Counted from the stretch's first letter, positions 1 through 6,180 are shown. The stretch: DNA of 7,159 nucleotides from Bacillota bacterium (GCA_023431045.1 JAEYXZ010000042.1:1-7159); one strand, 5' to 3'. The notes: generated by a model not told the origin, from the sequence alone. Translations and numbers: made by a program.

Positions 1-308
1 GTATCTAGCCATGCTTCAAGCGAGCCATCATCATAACAAGCTTGATTACCGAATAAATAAGTTAAATCATTAATTCCTAGAATGTGTCCATTCACACCAT
101 AAACAACCCCTGATAAAAATGCAATGACTTTATTGGCGCGATCCACATGTAATCCTTCAAAATTGAGAATCAGTGGTGAACCTTCAATCATTTTTTTAGC
201 AAGTGATGTAATGTATGCATCATCATCATTCTTAATTTGTTCCCAGTAAATTTTATCACTGGTAGGGATGACTTCAACTTTCTCTTTCTTCTTTCCAAAT
301 AACCCCAT
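1..308 (-). CDS. sepF: Cell division protein SepF, C-terminal end cut by the window edge
   Basis: SepF polymerises at the cytoplasmic membrane, binds the C-terminal tail of FtsZ and helps anchor and bundle the Z-ring. The reading frame is open for 102 codons from ATG at 308 to the window edge, so the C-terminus is missing. Residues 32-80 match the SepF core, with LILNFEGL (46-53), FLSGVVYGVNG (64-74) and a following Ile-rich strand, as in the family pattern of VVNL, then FLSG-VYA-GG. The N-terminus (MGLFGKKKEK) is short and basic, and the linker before the core is about 30 residues, shorter than the long acidic linker of Bacillus SepF. The start is set by AAAGGAG at 316-322 with 7-nt spacing, and it overlaps the yggS stop as TAATG, which suggests translational coupling. 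Its partner ftsZ lies upstream on the same strand. The family call is firm; the C-terminal length is unknown. Confidence 0.88.
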   Translation of the reverse strand, partial: MGLFGKKKEKVEVIPTSDKIYWEQIKNDDDAYITSLAKKMIEGSPLILNFEGLHVDRANKVIAFLSGVVYGVNGHILGINDLTYLFGNQACYDDGSLEAWLD

Positions 309-898
309 TAGATTACTCCTTTAAATAACGATCCAATCCGTATAAAATCAGCTTGGTATTTTAAAGCAATTTGATAATCTTGACTCATTCCCATTGATGT
401 GTATTTCAATTGATATTGCTCTTTTAATTGCTTCAATTGACTAAACACTAAATCCGTTTTTACAGGATCATCTGCAACACCAATCGTCATGAATCCGATT
501 AGATTTATTTTATCATATTTCTTTGTTTCTTCGACAAAACTTTCTAAATCCTTCAGTAAAACGCCGGATTTTGAGTTTTCCTCAGATAAATTGACTTGAA
601 TGAATACATTCAAAGGTTCTATTCGATGTTTCTGTATTTCCTTCATTAAGTTAAATGAATCGAGTGAATGAAGATAATCAATGTCATTAATGATCAGTTT
701 TGCTTTATTGGATTGTAGATGTCCGATAAAATGCCATGTGATAGGTAAATCGTTGATTGCTTCTTTTTTAAGTTGAAAATCCTTCACTAAATTCTCACCA
801 AAATGATGAATTCCAAGGTTAAAAATCTGTCTTATTTCACTGCTAGTAAAGTACTTTGATGCACAGACGATTTTATGCTTGAAATCTAGAAAATTCAT
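308..898 (-). CDS. yggS: YggS/YlmE-family pyridoxal-phosphate-binding protein (PLP homeostasis), short form
   Basis: Members of this single-domain alanine-racemase-fold family (COG0325; PLPBP in animals, YlmE in Bacillus) bind PLP and keep B6 and amino-acid pools balanced; no clear enzymatic activity is established for them. The 196-residue product keeps the PLP-lysine motif (CASK, Lys15), FGEN (33-36), WHFIGHLQSNK (55-65), IQVNLS with SKSG (100-112), and the phosphate-binding SMGMSQD (168-174) and RIGS (187-190). It is about 25-30 residues shorter than usual because the N-terminal helix before the lysine strand is missing. The start is secure: an in-frame TAA lies six bases upstream (905-907) with no start codon between. 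There is no clear Shine-Dalgarno. The ATG overlaps the ychF stop (TAATG), so translation probably depends on ribosomes finishing ychF. In Firmicutes this gene commonly sits next to sepF, as here. Confidence 0.92.
   Translation of the reverse strand: MNFLDFKHKIVCASKYFTSSEIRQIFNLGIHHFGENLVKDFQLKKEAINDLPITWHFIGHLQSNKAKLIINDIDYLHSLDSFNLMKEIQKHRIEPLNVFIQVNLSEENSKSGVLLKDLESFVEETKKYDKINLIGFMTIGVADDPVKTDLVFSQLKQLKEQYQLKYTSMGMSQDYQIALKYQADFIRIGSLFKGVI
316..322 (-). promoter_or_regulatory. Shine-Dalgarno of sepF inside the end of yggS
   Basis: AAAGGAG on the minus strand, 7 nt before the sepF ATG. It encodes part of the last residues (Lys-Gly-Val-Ile) of the upstream YggS protein, so the ribosome site for one gene is coding sequence of another. 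It fixes the sepF start. Confidence 0.8.
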
Positions 899-1995
899 TA
901 GACATTAAATCTGAATAACATGATGTCGCCATCTTGTACCAGATAATCCTTTCCTTCGAGTCTAACCTTACCGGCTTCTTTAGCAGCTAGTGGTGTCCCA
1001 TAAGTCATTAAATCATCATAAGATAATGTTTCAGCTTTAATAAAGCCTTTTTCAAAATCAGTATGAATGATTCCTGCTGCTTGTGGTGCTTTAGTACCGA
1101 TTGGGAAGGTCCAAGCTCTGACTTCCATTGGTCCACAAGTAAAGTAAGTCTTTAACCCTAAAAGTTCGTAACCTTTTTGAATGACCGAATCAAGTCCGGA
1201 TTGATTTAAACCGTACGCTTCAAGAAAAACTAGTTGTTCTTCCTTATCTAGGGAAGCAATTTCATATTCAACTTGTGCTGAGATTGGAATCACATCGATT
1301 CCACTACCATGTGCTTTTGATTTTAAAGCTTGAAAATAAGCATTTGCTTCTGGGTTTGCTAAATCAGTTTCAGCTAGATTAGCAATATATAGATTTGGTT
1401 TTAAAGATAACAAATTCATATTCTTAATCTGTTTCTTTTCTTCGGTTGAAAAATCTATGTCTCGAATTGATTGATCCGTTTCAATAGCCTTTTTAACTTT
1501 CATTAGCGCTTCATACTCATGCATTCCAGCAGGATCTTTTGTTTTTAATTGTTTTTCAAGTCTAGGTAGTCTTTTTTCAATTGATTCTAAGTCTGCAAGT
1601 TTTAACTCAATTTCGATAATATCTAGATCTCTTAATGGATCAATCTTACCTTCAACATGAGTGATATTTGAGTCATCAAAACAACGAATGACATGTGCAA
1701 TCGCATCTACTTGTCTAATATGTGATAAAAACTGATTACCTAATCCTTCACCTTGTGAAGCACCTTTAACAAGTCCTGCAATATCAATAAATTCGATGGC
1801 TGTTGGTACAATTCGTCCAGATTTATAAATTTTGAATAATTTATCAAGTCTTTGGTCATTAACTTGAACAACACCAACATTTGGATCAATCGTTGCAAAC
1901 GGGTAATTTGCTGCAAGGACAGATGATTTAGTGATGGCATTAAATAGTGTTGACTTACCAACATTAGGTAAACCAACAATTCCGATACTTAACAT
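898..1995 (-). CDS. ychF: YchF/OLA1 family P-loop ATPase, ribosome-associated
   Basis: YchF is an Obg-related translation factor that binds ribosomes, prefers ATP over GTP and has been linked to stress control of translation. The 365-residue product is full length for the family. The P-loop GLPNVGKST is at 8-16, the switch-I segment YPFATIDPN at 31-39, and G3 DIAGL at 71-75 followed by the glycine-rich KGASQGEGLG. The usual NKxD specificity motif is replaced by NLAE (206-209), the family's hallmark for ATP use. A helical region follows G3, and a TGS domain fills about 280-363, ending in the typical DGDIMLFRFNV. The start has GAGG about 6 nt upstream. The gene lies 40 bp after ftsZ, with a terminator hairpin in between. 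It is not a usual member of the ftsZ-ylmE-sepF series, so its place here is a lineage-specific insertion or rearrangement. Confidence 0.97.
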   Translation of the reverse strand: MLSIGIVGLPNVGKSTLFNAITKSSVLAANYPFATIDPNVGVVQVNDQRLDKLFKIYKSGRIVPTAIEFIDIAGLVKGASQGEGLGNQFLSHIRQVDAIAHVIRCFDDSNITHVEGKIDPLRDLDIIEIELKLADLESIEKRLPRLEKQLKTKDPAGMHEYEALMKVKKAIETDQSIRDIDFSTEEKKQIKNMNLLSLKPNLYIANLAETDLANPEANAYFQALKSKAHGSGIDVIPISAQVEYEIASLDKEEQLVFLEAYGLNQSGLDSVIQKGYELLGLKTYFTCGPMEVRAWTFPIGTKAPQAAGIIHTDFEKGFIKAETLSYDDLMTYGTPLAAKEAGKVRLEGKDYLVQDGDIMLFRFNV

Positions 1996-2011
1996 GAAAA
2001 CCTCTTTCGAT

Positions 2012-2034
2012 AAAAAAGGCGAATCCGCCTTTTT
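2012..2034 (-). terminator. Intrinsic terminator directly after ftsZ
   Basis: On the minus strand a GGCG/CGCC stem with a four-base loop (2018-2029), extended by A/T pairs, ends in a run of T (2012-2017). It starts two bases after the ftsZ stop codon, which is itself followed by a second in-frame TAA. Only 16 bases separate it from the ychF ATG, so ychF must be expressed by read-through or from a promoter inside ftsZ. Confidence 0.75.
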
Positions 2035-2035
2035 A

Positions 2036-3157
2036 TTATAATTTTTTCTTTAACCAGTCAGGAACTTCGCGTTTTTTTGGTTCTTTTGATGTTACATTTG
2101 TTTCATTGAGTTCCAATCCAGATTTTGTCAACTTCATTTGGTCGGTACTACTCTTTTTGAAAATCTCAGTTGCAAGATTTTCAATCGTGTTTTCTTTTGC
2201 TCTTAGTTCATAACCAGTCGCAATAATCGTAATAATCATTTCATCATCTAGATCGATATTAACCGTATGTCCATAAATGACGTTTAAGTCGGACTCAGTC
2301 GCATTTCTGATTTCTTTTAATGCTTCTTCAATCTCAAATAGTGTGACAGCTGAACTAGTTGTAATATTGATAATCGCATCAGTTGCGCCATCAATTGATA
2401 CTTCAAGAAGTTTGGAGTGAATTGCTTTACGAGCAGCTTCAACTGCACGGTTTTCACCGGATGCCATACCGATACCCATTAAAGCGGTACCTTTACCTTC
2501 CATCACAGTTCTAACGTCCGCAAAGTCTACATTAATAATACCAGGAACTGCGATGATTTCTGCAATCCCTTGAACCCCTTGGCGAAGAATCTTATCAGAT
2601 TCTCTAAATGCATCAAAGAGCTGAGTTGTTTGATCAGCGATACTAAATAATCTTTCATTTGGAATCACGATTAAAGTATCAACGTTTGGTTTTAATTCTT
2701 CTAGTCCCATGATGGCATGTTGCATTCTAAGTGGACCTTCAAAAACAAACGGTTTAGTCACAATTCCAATCGTTAAAATGCCCATTTCTTTGGCAATTTT
2801 AGCAACAATTGGGGCTGCACCAGTTCCTGTTCCTCCACCCATTCCTGCAGTAATAAAAACCATGTCAGCATTGGATAAGACTTCGCGAATTTCATTTTCT
2901 GATTCAAGTGCTGCTTGTTTACCAATTTCTGGTTTTGCACCAGCACCTAATCCACGAGTTAATCTTTTGCCTAGTTGGATTCGTTCATCGGCTTTAGAAA
3001 CTTTAAGGACTTGCGCATCTGTATTCATTGCTACGTAAGATACACCTTTGACCTCATTTTCAATCATACGGTTTAAAGCAGAGTTTCCACCTCCACCAAC
3101 ACCAATGACCTTTATGATGGGTTTTTGATTGAATTCATCTGAATATCCAAAGACCAT
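2036..3157 (-). CDS. ftsZ: Cell division GTPase FtsZ
   Basis: FtsZ is the bacterial tubulin homologue that forms the Z-ring at mid-cell and recruits the division machinery. The 373-residue product has a glycine-rich GVGGGGNS loop (19-26), the tubulin signature GGGTGTG (107-113), and the T7 synergy loop Asn209-x-Asp211-x-x-Asp214, needed for GTP hydrolysis when two subunits meet. The C-terminal tubulin-like domain runs to about 320. A short, charged, low-complexity linker (about 335-362) follows, then the conserved tail EVPDWLKKKL, the site that binds SepF and FtsA-type anchors. The start has a strong AGGAGGG 5-6 nt upstream. SepF is encoded in the same minus-strand run. The gene upstream is tgt rather than the ftsA often found before ftsZ; whether ftsA exists elsewhere cannot be told from this window. 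Confidence 0.98.
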   Translation of the reverse strand: MVFGYSDEFNQKPIIKVIGVGGGGNSALNRMIENEVKGVSYVAMNTDAQVLKVSKADERIQLGKRLTRGLGAGAKPEIGKQAALESENEIREVLSNADMVFITAGMGGGTGTGAAPIVAKIAKEMGILTIGIVTKPFVFEGPLRMQHAIMGLEELKPNVDTLIVIPNERLFSIADQTTQLFDAFRESDKILRQGVQGIAEIIAVPGIINVDFADVRTVMEGKGTALMGIGMASGENRAVEAARKAIHSKLLEVSIDGATDAIINITTSSAVTLFEIEEALKEIRNATESDLNVIYGHTVNIDLDDEMIITIIATGYELRAKENTIENLATEIFKKSSTDQMKLTKSGLELNETNVTSKEPKKREVPDWLKKKL

Positions 3158-3178
3158 GATAACCCTCCTATCATTCTT

Positions 3179-3184
3179 ATTGTA
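3179..3184 (-). promoter_or_regulatory. Candidate -10 box for ftsZ
   Basis: TACAAT on the minus strand in the 53-bp gap between tgt and ftsZ, about 20 bp before the ftsZ ATG. The matching -35 position (TTTATT at 17 bp spacing) is a poor fit, and the region is very AT-rich. Chance matches are therefore likely, and ftsZ may simply be read through from tgt. Confidence 0.3.
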
Positions 3185-3210
3185 ATCTATTTTTATTTAA
3201 AAATAAAGCC

Positions 3211-4326
3211 TTAATACTTGGTTTCCTTATAATTAGTCGTTTCGTAAAATTGTTTTTTGAAATCAAGTAATCGATCCTCTTTGATGGCTTGTCTAATCTG
3301 TTGCATCAATTCTTTTAGATACAAAAGATTTTGGTAAGTCAATATTCTCATTCCCAATATTTCTTCTGCCTTAAATAAGTGTCTGATGTAACTTTTTGAA
3401 TATTTAGAAATTGGTGAAGGTAAATTCGGGTCAATTGGACTAAAATCTAGTTCATATTTTTGGTTTTTTATTTGGATTTTACCTTCGGTCGTTAATGCCG
3501 TTCCATGACGTGCATTTCTAGTTGGAAGTACACAATCAAACATATCAATTCCATTGATGACATTTTCAACTAAATCCTCAGGAGCACCGACACCCATTAA
3601 ATATCTTGGTTTATTGAAAGGCATGATTGGATTTAAGAATCGTGTCATGTCATACATTTCTTTTTTTGTCTCTCCAACAGAGAGACCACCGATTGAATAT
3701 CCTGGAAAATCCATTTTAATAAGTTCTTCTGCGCAATACTTCCGTAAATCTTTATTGAGTCCACCTTGTACAATCCCAAATAAAGCTTGATTGGTTGATA
3801 AAGCATCTTTTCCACGTTTAGCCCAACGAATGGTTCGATCAATAGATTTCTTCATGTATGTATCATCTTCATAAACTGGTGGACATTCATCAAAACTCAT
3901 GATGATATCTGCCCCAAGATCTTCTTGAATGCGAATAGCATCCTCTGGACTTAAAAATAAAGGTGCACCACTTTTATGATGTTTAAATGTGACGCCTTCT
4001 TCTTTAATATCACGTATTTTTGCTAAACTAAAAACTTGGAATCCACCGGAATCTGTTAATAATGCGCCGTCCCATTTCATGAAACCACGAATACCACCAT
4101 GTGCTTTGACAACATCGTTACCAGGTTGTTGCCACAAGTGATAAGTGTTTCCTAGAATCAGTCCAGCTGAAACTTCTTTTACTTCTTCAGGTGTCAATGT
4201 CTTAACGGTTGCAAGGGTACCAACAGGCATGAAAATTGGTGTTTCAAAAACGCCATGAGGTGTTGTTAATTTACCCAATCTTGCACCAGATTGTTTACAG
4301 ACATGTAAGACTTCAAATTGAATCAT
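3211..4326 (-). CDS. tgt: tRNA-guanine transglycosylase lacking the zinc-site ligands
   Basis: Bacterial Tgt swaps guanine-34 of GUN-anticodon tRNAs (Asp, Asn, His, Tyr) for preQ1, a step to queuosine. The 371-residue TIM-barrel protein is normal length. It has the general-base motif TDSGGFQ (Asp92), the pocket motif SFDECPP (Asp146, Cys148), IVQGG (Gln187), GGLSVGE (Val217) and the nucleophile in MFDCVLPTRNARHG (Asp264). Cys148 and Val217 are the residues usual in preQ1-using bacterial enzymes rather than queuine-using eukaryotic ones. The C-terminal zinc motif CxCxxC plus His is gone: the aligned positions are Leu302, Ser304, Ser307 and Gln332, although flanking conserved sequence (DFSPIDP, YSKSYIRHLFKAEEILGMRIL) is intact. 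The protein is otherwise unbroken, so I expect it to be functional, with a zinc-free fold. GAGG lies 10 nt before the ATG. The gene is divergent from queT. Confidence 0.97.
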   Translation of the reverse strand: MIQFEVLHVCKQSGARLGKLTTPHGVFETPIFMPVGTLATVKTLTPEEVKEVSAGLILGNTYHLWQQPGNDVVKAHGGIRGFMKWDGALLTDSGGFQVFSLAKIRDIKEEGVTFKHHKSGAPLFLSPEDAIRIQEDLGADIIMSFDECPPVYEDDTYMKKSIDRTIRWAKRGKDALSTNQALFGIVQGGLNKDLRKYCAEELIKMDFPGYSIGGLSVGETKKEMYDMTRFLNPIMPFNKPRYLMGVGAPEDLVENVINGIDMFDCVLPTRNARHGTALTTEGKIQIKNQKYELDFSPIDPNLPSPISKYSKSYIRHLFKAEEILGMRILTYQNLLYLKELMQQIRQAIKEDRLLDFKKQFYETTNYKETKY

Positions 4327-4344
4327 ATTTTTCTAACCTCGTGT

Positions 4345-4372
4345 TTGTTATTATAGCATAAGATGATATAAT
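4345..4372 (+). promoter_or_regulatory. Promoter of queT (-35 and extended -10)
   Basis: TTGTTA (4345-4350), a 16-bp spacer, and TATAAT (4367-4372) preceded by TG one base away (4364-4365). Transcription would begin near 4379, just ahead of the riboswitch stem. The -35 box overlaps the -10 of the divergent tgt promoter, so the two cannot easily be occupied at once. Confidence 0.7.
4350..4358 (-). promoter_or_regulatory. Extended -10 promoter element for tgt
   Basis: TGCTATAAT on the minus strand: a perfect TATAAT preceded by the extended-10 TGn, about 24 bp before the tgt ATG. No good -35 hexamer stands at 16-18 bp spacing, which extended -10 promoters can tolerate. The predicted transcript would have a short leader of roughly 16-18 nt. 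Confidence 0.65.
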
Positions 4373-4385
4373 ATAGTAGTTCTAT

Positions 4386-4427
4386 CAAGCGGTATCCTAG
4401 TCAAACCCGCTATAAAAAAACGAGGAG
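4386..4427 (+). promoter_or_regulatory. preQ1-I riboswitch upstream of queT
   Basis: A compact aptamer of the preQ1 class I type. Stem P1 pairs AGCGG (4388-4392) with CCGCT (4407-4411). The loop contains the family-typical GGT...CCTAG...A.ACCC, and P1 is followed by the A-rich tail TATAAAAAAAC (4411-4421). The pseudoknot P2 can form between TCCT (4395-4398) and AGGA (4423-4426). The latter lies within the queT Shine-Dalgarno GAGGAG (4422-4427), 7 nt before the ATG. Binding of preQ1 would therefore hide the ribosome site and lower QueT synthesis. There is no room for a separate terminator, so control should act on translation. The match to the class consensus is by eye; the gene context supports it strongly. 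Confidence 0.9.
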
Positions 4428-4434
4428 TGTCAAC

Positions 4435-4926
4435 ATGAAGAAATTTAGTATTAAAGATTTAGCGATTCAAGCAAGTATCGCTGCAATCTATATTGTTTTG
4501 GTTTTAATATTACCTTGGATTAGCTTTGGACCGATTCAAGCAAGAGTTGCTGAGGCATTATTAGTCATCGTATTTTTCTCAAATAAACACATGATTGGTC
4601 TCCTGATCGGAACTCTCATTGTTAATTTAATTGGAAGCCCCTATCCTCTTGATTGGATCTTCGGTACACTTGCAACGTTGATTGTATTGATTTTACTTAT
4701 TATTGGTAAAAAACTATGGATTCCTTCAATCATTGTTTTTCCTTCACTGATTAACGGTTTAGTCATTGCAGGAATTATTGCATATTCTGCAAATGATTGG
4801 TCAATTTATGGCTTAACTGCGCTATGGATTGGAGTTGGAGAGTTACTGGTTGTGACGATTCTTGGAATACCACTTAAGTTAATGCTTGATCGATCTCCAT
4901 CATTAAAATCGTATCTTATCAATTAA
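4435..4926 (+). CDS. queT: QueT family queuosine-precursor transporter (ECF S-component)
   Basis: QueT (COG4708/DUF988 family) is the substrate-binding membrane subunit of an energy-coupling factor transporter, thought to import preQ1 or a related queuosine precursor with the shared EcfA/EcfT module encoded elsewhere. The 163-residue product is normal length and almost wholly hydrophobic, with about six membrane segments (roughly 10-29, 38-48, 52-68, 75-91, 97-117 and 127-148). It carries the family motif SFGPIQARVAEAL (30-42). The first segment contains Ala13-xxx-Ala17, matching the AxxxA pattern S-components use to dock on EcfT. A preQ1-I riboswitch immediately upstream and a divergent tgt agree on queuosine salvage. 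It is the only plus-strand gene in the window and ends in a bidirectional terminator. Which precursor (preQ1, preQ0 or queuine) is moved cannot be read from sequence, but the riboswitch favours preQ1. Confidence 0.93.
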   Translation: MKKFSIKDLAIQASIAAIYIVLVLILPWISFGPIQARVAEALLVIVFFSNKHMIGLLIGTLIVNLIGSPYPLDWIFGTLATLIVLILLIIGKKLWIPSIIVFPSLINGLVIAGIIAYSANDWSIYGLTALWIGVGELLVVTILGIPLKLMLDRSPSLKSYLIN

Positions 4927-4953
4927 AAATAGTGAATTTCTCACTATTTTTTT
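4925..4953. terminator. Bidirectional intrinsic terminator shared by queT and mutY
   Basis: An 11-bp perfect stem, AAAAATAGTGA (4925-4935) with TCACTATTTTT (4941-4951), encloses a five-base loop. It is followed by seven T on the plus strand and, read from the other side, five T on the minus strand. It begins inside the queT stop codon, and its right arm contains the mutY TAG stop (4944-4946) and the last two Lys codons of mutY. Confidence 0.88.
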
Positions 4954-5972
4954 ATGACTTGAAATATTCTTTTATGAACAGTTGACATTGGGTAATCATA
5001 TGGATTTTGTTTTAACGAATATGTCTCATTATGATTGTGAATCAATGTACCAGTTATGACGTGATTAAACCAGACTTGATGAGTAAAAATATGTTTGGTT
5101 TTACCTACTTCTTCAAAATTAATCGCGTCTATGTTTAGCTCTTCTAAACCCCTGATTGCTGAGACTAAACTTTCAGCTTCAATATCGATGAATTCATATA
5201 AACCATGAAGCAGATTTTCTTCTCTTTTTCGCATCAAATAGCCCTCATGGGTCGATAGTATAAAGTGATATTTAATTAATTCTTTCTTATCAGCTAAAGC
5301 AGAAATGTTTGGATAAAGATTAACTTTTTGATGTTTTTTAGCTAAACAAATGTCACTTAGTGGGCAACTTATGCAATTTGGTTGTGTCGGTCTGCAGACT
5401 TTAGCACCAAGTTCCATCATACTTTGTGTGTAATCGTGAGGAACAGGTGAGTTTTCGATGAGTTTTTGATTGATCTGATCAACTTTTCGCTTCGAGCGAT
5501 CAATTCTAAAATCATCATCAAGCATGAATAGTCTAGATAATACTCTGATGACATTACCGTCGGTCGCGCTATATGGTTGGTTATATGCAATCGACATAAC
5601 AGCCCCAGCAGTGTAACGACCAATACTAGGTATTTTTATGACTTCTTGATACGAACTTGGAAATACTCCTTGATGATGCTCAATGATATATTTCGCACCA
5701 TGATGCATCAACTTAAAACGACGGTAATATCCAATTCCTTGAACAACAGATAAGACATTTTCTAAATCACTTTGTGCTAACGATAAAATGGTTGGGAATG
5801 TTTGAATAAACTTTCGATAGTACGGGAGGACCGTTTCGACTTGGGTTTGTTGAAGCATGACTTCAGAAACCCATATATTATATGGGTCATTCGTATTTCT
5901 AAATGGTAAATCTCTTTTATAGAACTTGTACCATTCATAAAGTTTATTGTAGTTAAAATCATCATATTTCAT
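4944..5972 (-). CDS. mutY: A/G-specific adenine DNA glycosylase MutY
   Basis: MutY removes adenine mispaired with 8-oxoguanine, preventing G:C to T:A mutations. The 342-residue product is full length. The catalytic glutamate is Glu37 in WVSEVMLQQTQV. The helix-hairpin-helix is around IPSIGRYTAGA (114-124), followed by the catalytic aspartate in TDGNVIRV (Asp138). The 4Fe-4S loop is complete: Cys193-x6-Cys200-x2-Cys203-x5-Cys209. The C-terminal Nudix-like domain (about 230-342), which recognises 8-oxoguanine, includes HIFTHQVW (Phe296-Thr297-His298). The start fits the family, whose N-terminus lies about 20 residues before the RDLP-aromatic-R motif. No Shine-Dalgarno precedes the ATG. Instead an extended -10 box lies so close that the mRNA may begin at the ATG. 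The gene is convergent with queT, and its stop lies inside the shared terminator. Confidence 0.97.
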   Translation of the reverse strand: MKYDDFNYNKLYEWYKFYKRDLPFRNTNDPYNIWVSEVMLQQTQVETVLPYYRKFIQTFPTILSLAQSDLENVLSVVQGIGYYRRFKLMHHGAKYIIEHHQGVFPSSYQEVIKIPSIGRYTAGAVMSIAYNQPYSATDGNVIRVLSRLFMLDDDFRIDRSKRKVDQINQKLIENSPVPHDYTQSMMELGAKVCRPTQPNCISCPLSDICLAKKHQKVNLYPNISALADKKELIKYHFILSTHEGYLMRKREENLLHGLYEFIDIEAESLVSAIRGLEELNIDAINFEEVGKTKHIFTHQVWFNHVITGTLIHNHNETYSLKQNPYDYPMSTVHKRIFQVIKK

Positions 5973-5978
5973 AAAAGT

Positions 5979-5987
5979 ATTCTACCA
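5979..5987 (-). promoter_or_regulatory. Candidate extended -10 promoter for mutY
   Basis: TGGTAGAAT on the minus strand (TGn plus TAGAAT, five of six to consensus). Its end is 6 bp before the mutY ATG, so transcription starting about 7 bp downstream would begin at or next to the A of the ATG, giving a leaderless message. The -35 region is a poor match. The absence of a ribosome site fits this reading but does not prove it. Confidence 0.4.
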
Positions 5988-6012
5988 TGTCTATTGATAA
6001 AAAGCACATATC

Positions 6013-6065
6013 AGTATTTGGTAATCTAGATATACATTTATTACATAGCGGTAAAACCAAATACT
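6013..6065. repeat. Perfect 10-bp inverted repeat with a 33-bp loop
   Basis: AGTATTTGGT (6013-6022) and its exact reverse complement ACCAAATACT (6056-6065) enclose 33 bases containing the palindrome ATCTAGAT. The repeat does not extend in either direction and has no T-run, so it does not look like a terminator. It might be a structured RNA leader, a protein-binding site pair or the remnant of a small mobile element; nothing seen decides between these. Confidence 0.6.
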
Positions 6066-6180
6066 ATTCTATATTTGTCTACCTAATTAATATCTATCAA
6101 AATAATAAAACTTGATTTACACTTTGAAATCTAACCTCTATATTTAAACAATTAAGATTTTAATTTCAACAATAGAGTTT

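Larger units (their letters stand above)
5973..6180. other. 208-bp AT-rich gene-free gap
   Basis: No convincing reading frame, tRNA or classical terminator was seen on either strand. The gap holds the candidate mutY promoter at its left end and a perfect 10-bp inverted repeat at 6013-6065. On the right is a second imperfect nested hairpin: CTCTAT (6136-6141) with ATAGAG (6172-6177), and an inner AATTAA/TTAATT (6150-6165). This second hairpin follows the isomerase stop codon on the minus strand but has no T-run after it, so it is a weak terminator candidate at best. Confidence 0.6.

Noticed and set aside
1740..1979. 79-codon minus-strand open frame inside ychF
   Set aside because: It lies entirely within the well-conserved ychF gene in another frame, has no recognisable domain, and is a shadow of the real gene.
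2709..3038. 109-codon plus-strand open frame opposite ftsZ
   Set aside because: It is antisense to the most conserved part of ftsZ. The Pro/Ala/Ser-rich composition is what the complement of Gly/Ala-rich FtsZ codons yields, and no ribosome site is evident.
3188..3205. Hairpin between tgt and ftsZ (TATTTTT/AAAAATA) as a tgt terminator
   Set aside because: The stem is only A/T pairs with no G/C core, so it is too weak to call; such repeats are expected by chance in this AT-rich gap.
6136..6177. Nested AT-rich hairpin as the terminator of the sugar operon
   Set aside because: The stem is interrupted and no T-run follows on the minus strand. It is noted in the gap entry but not called a terminator.
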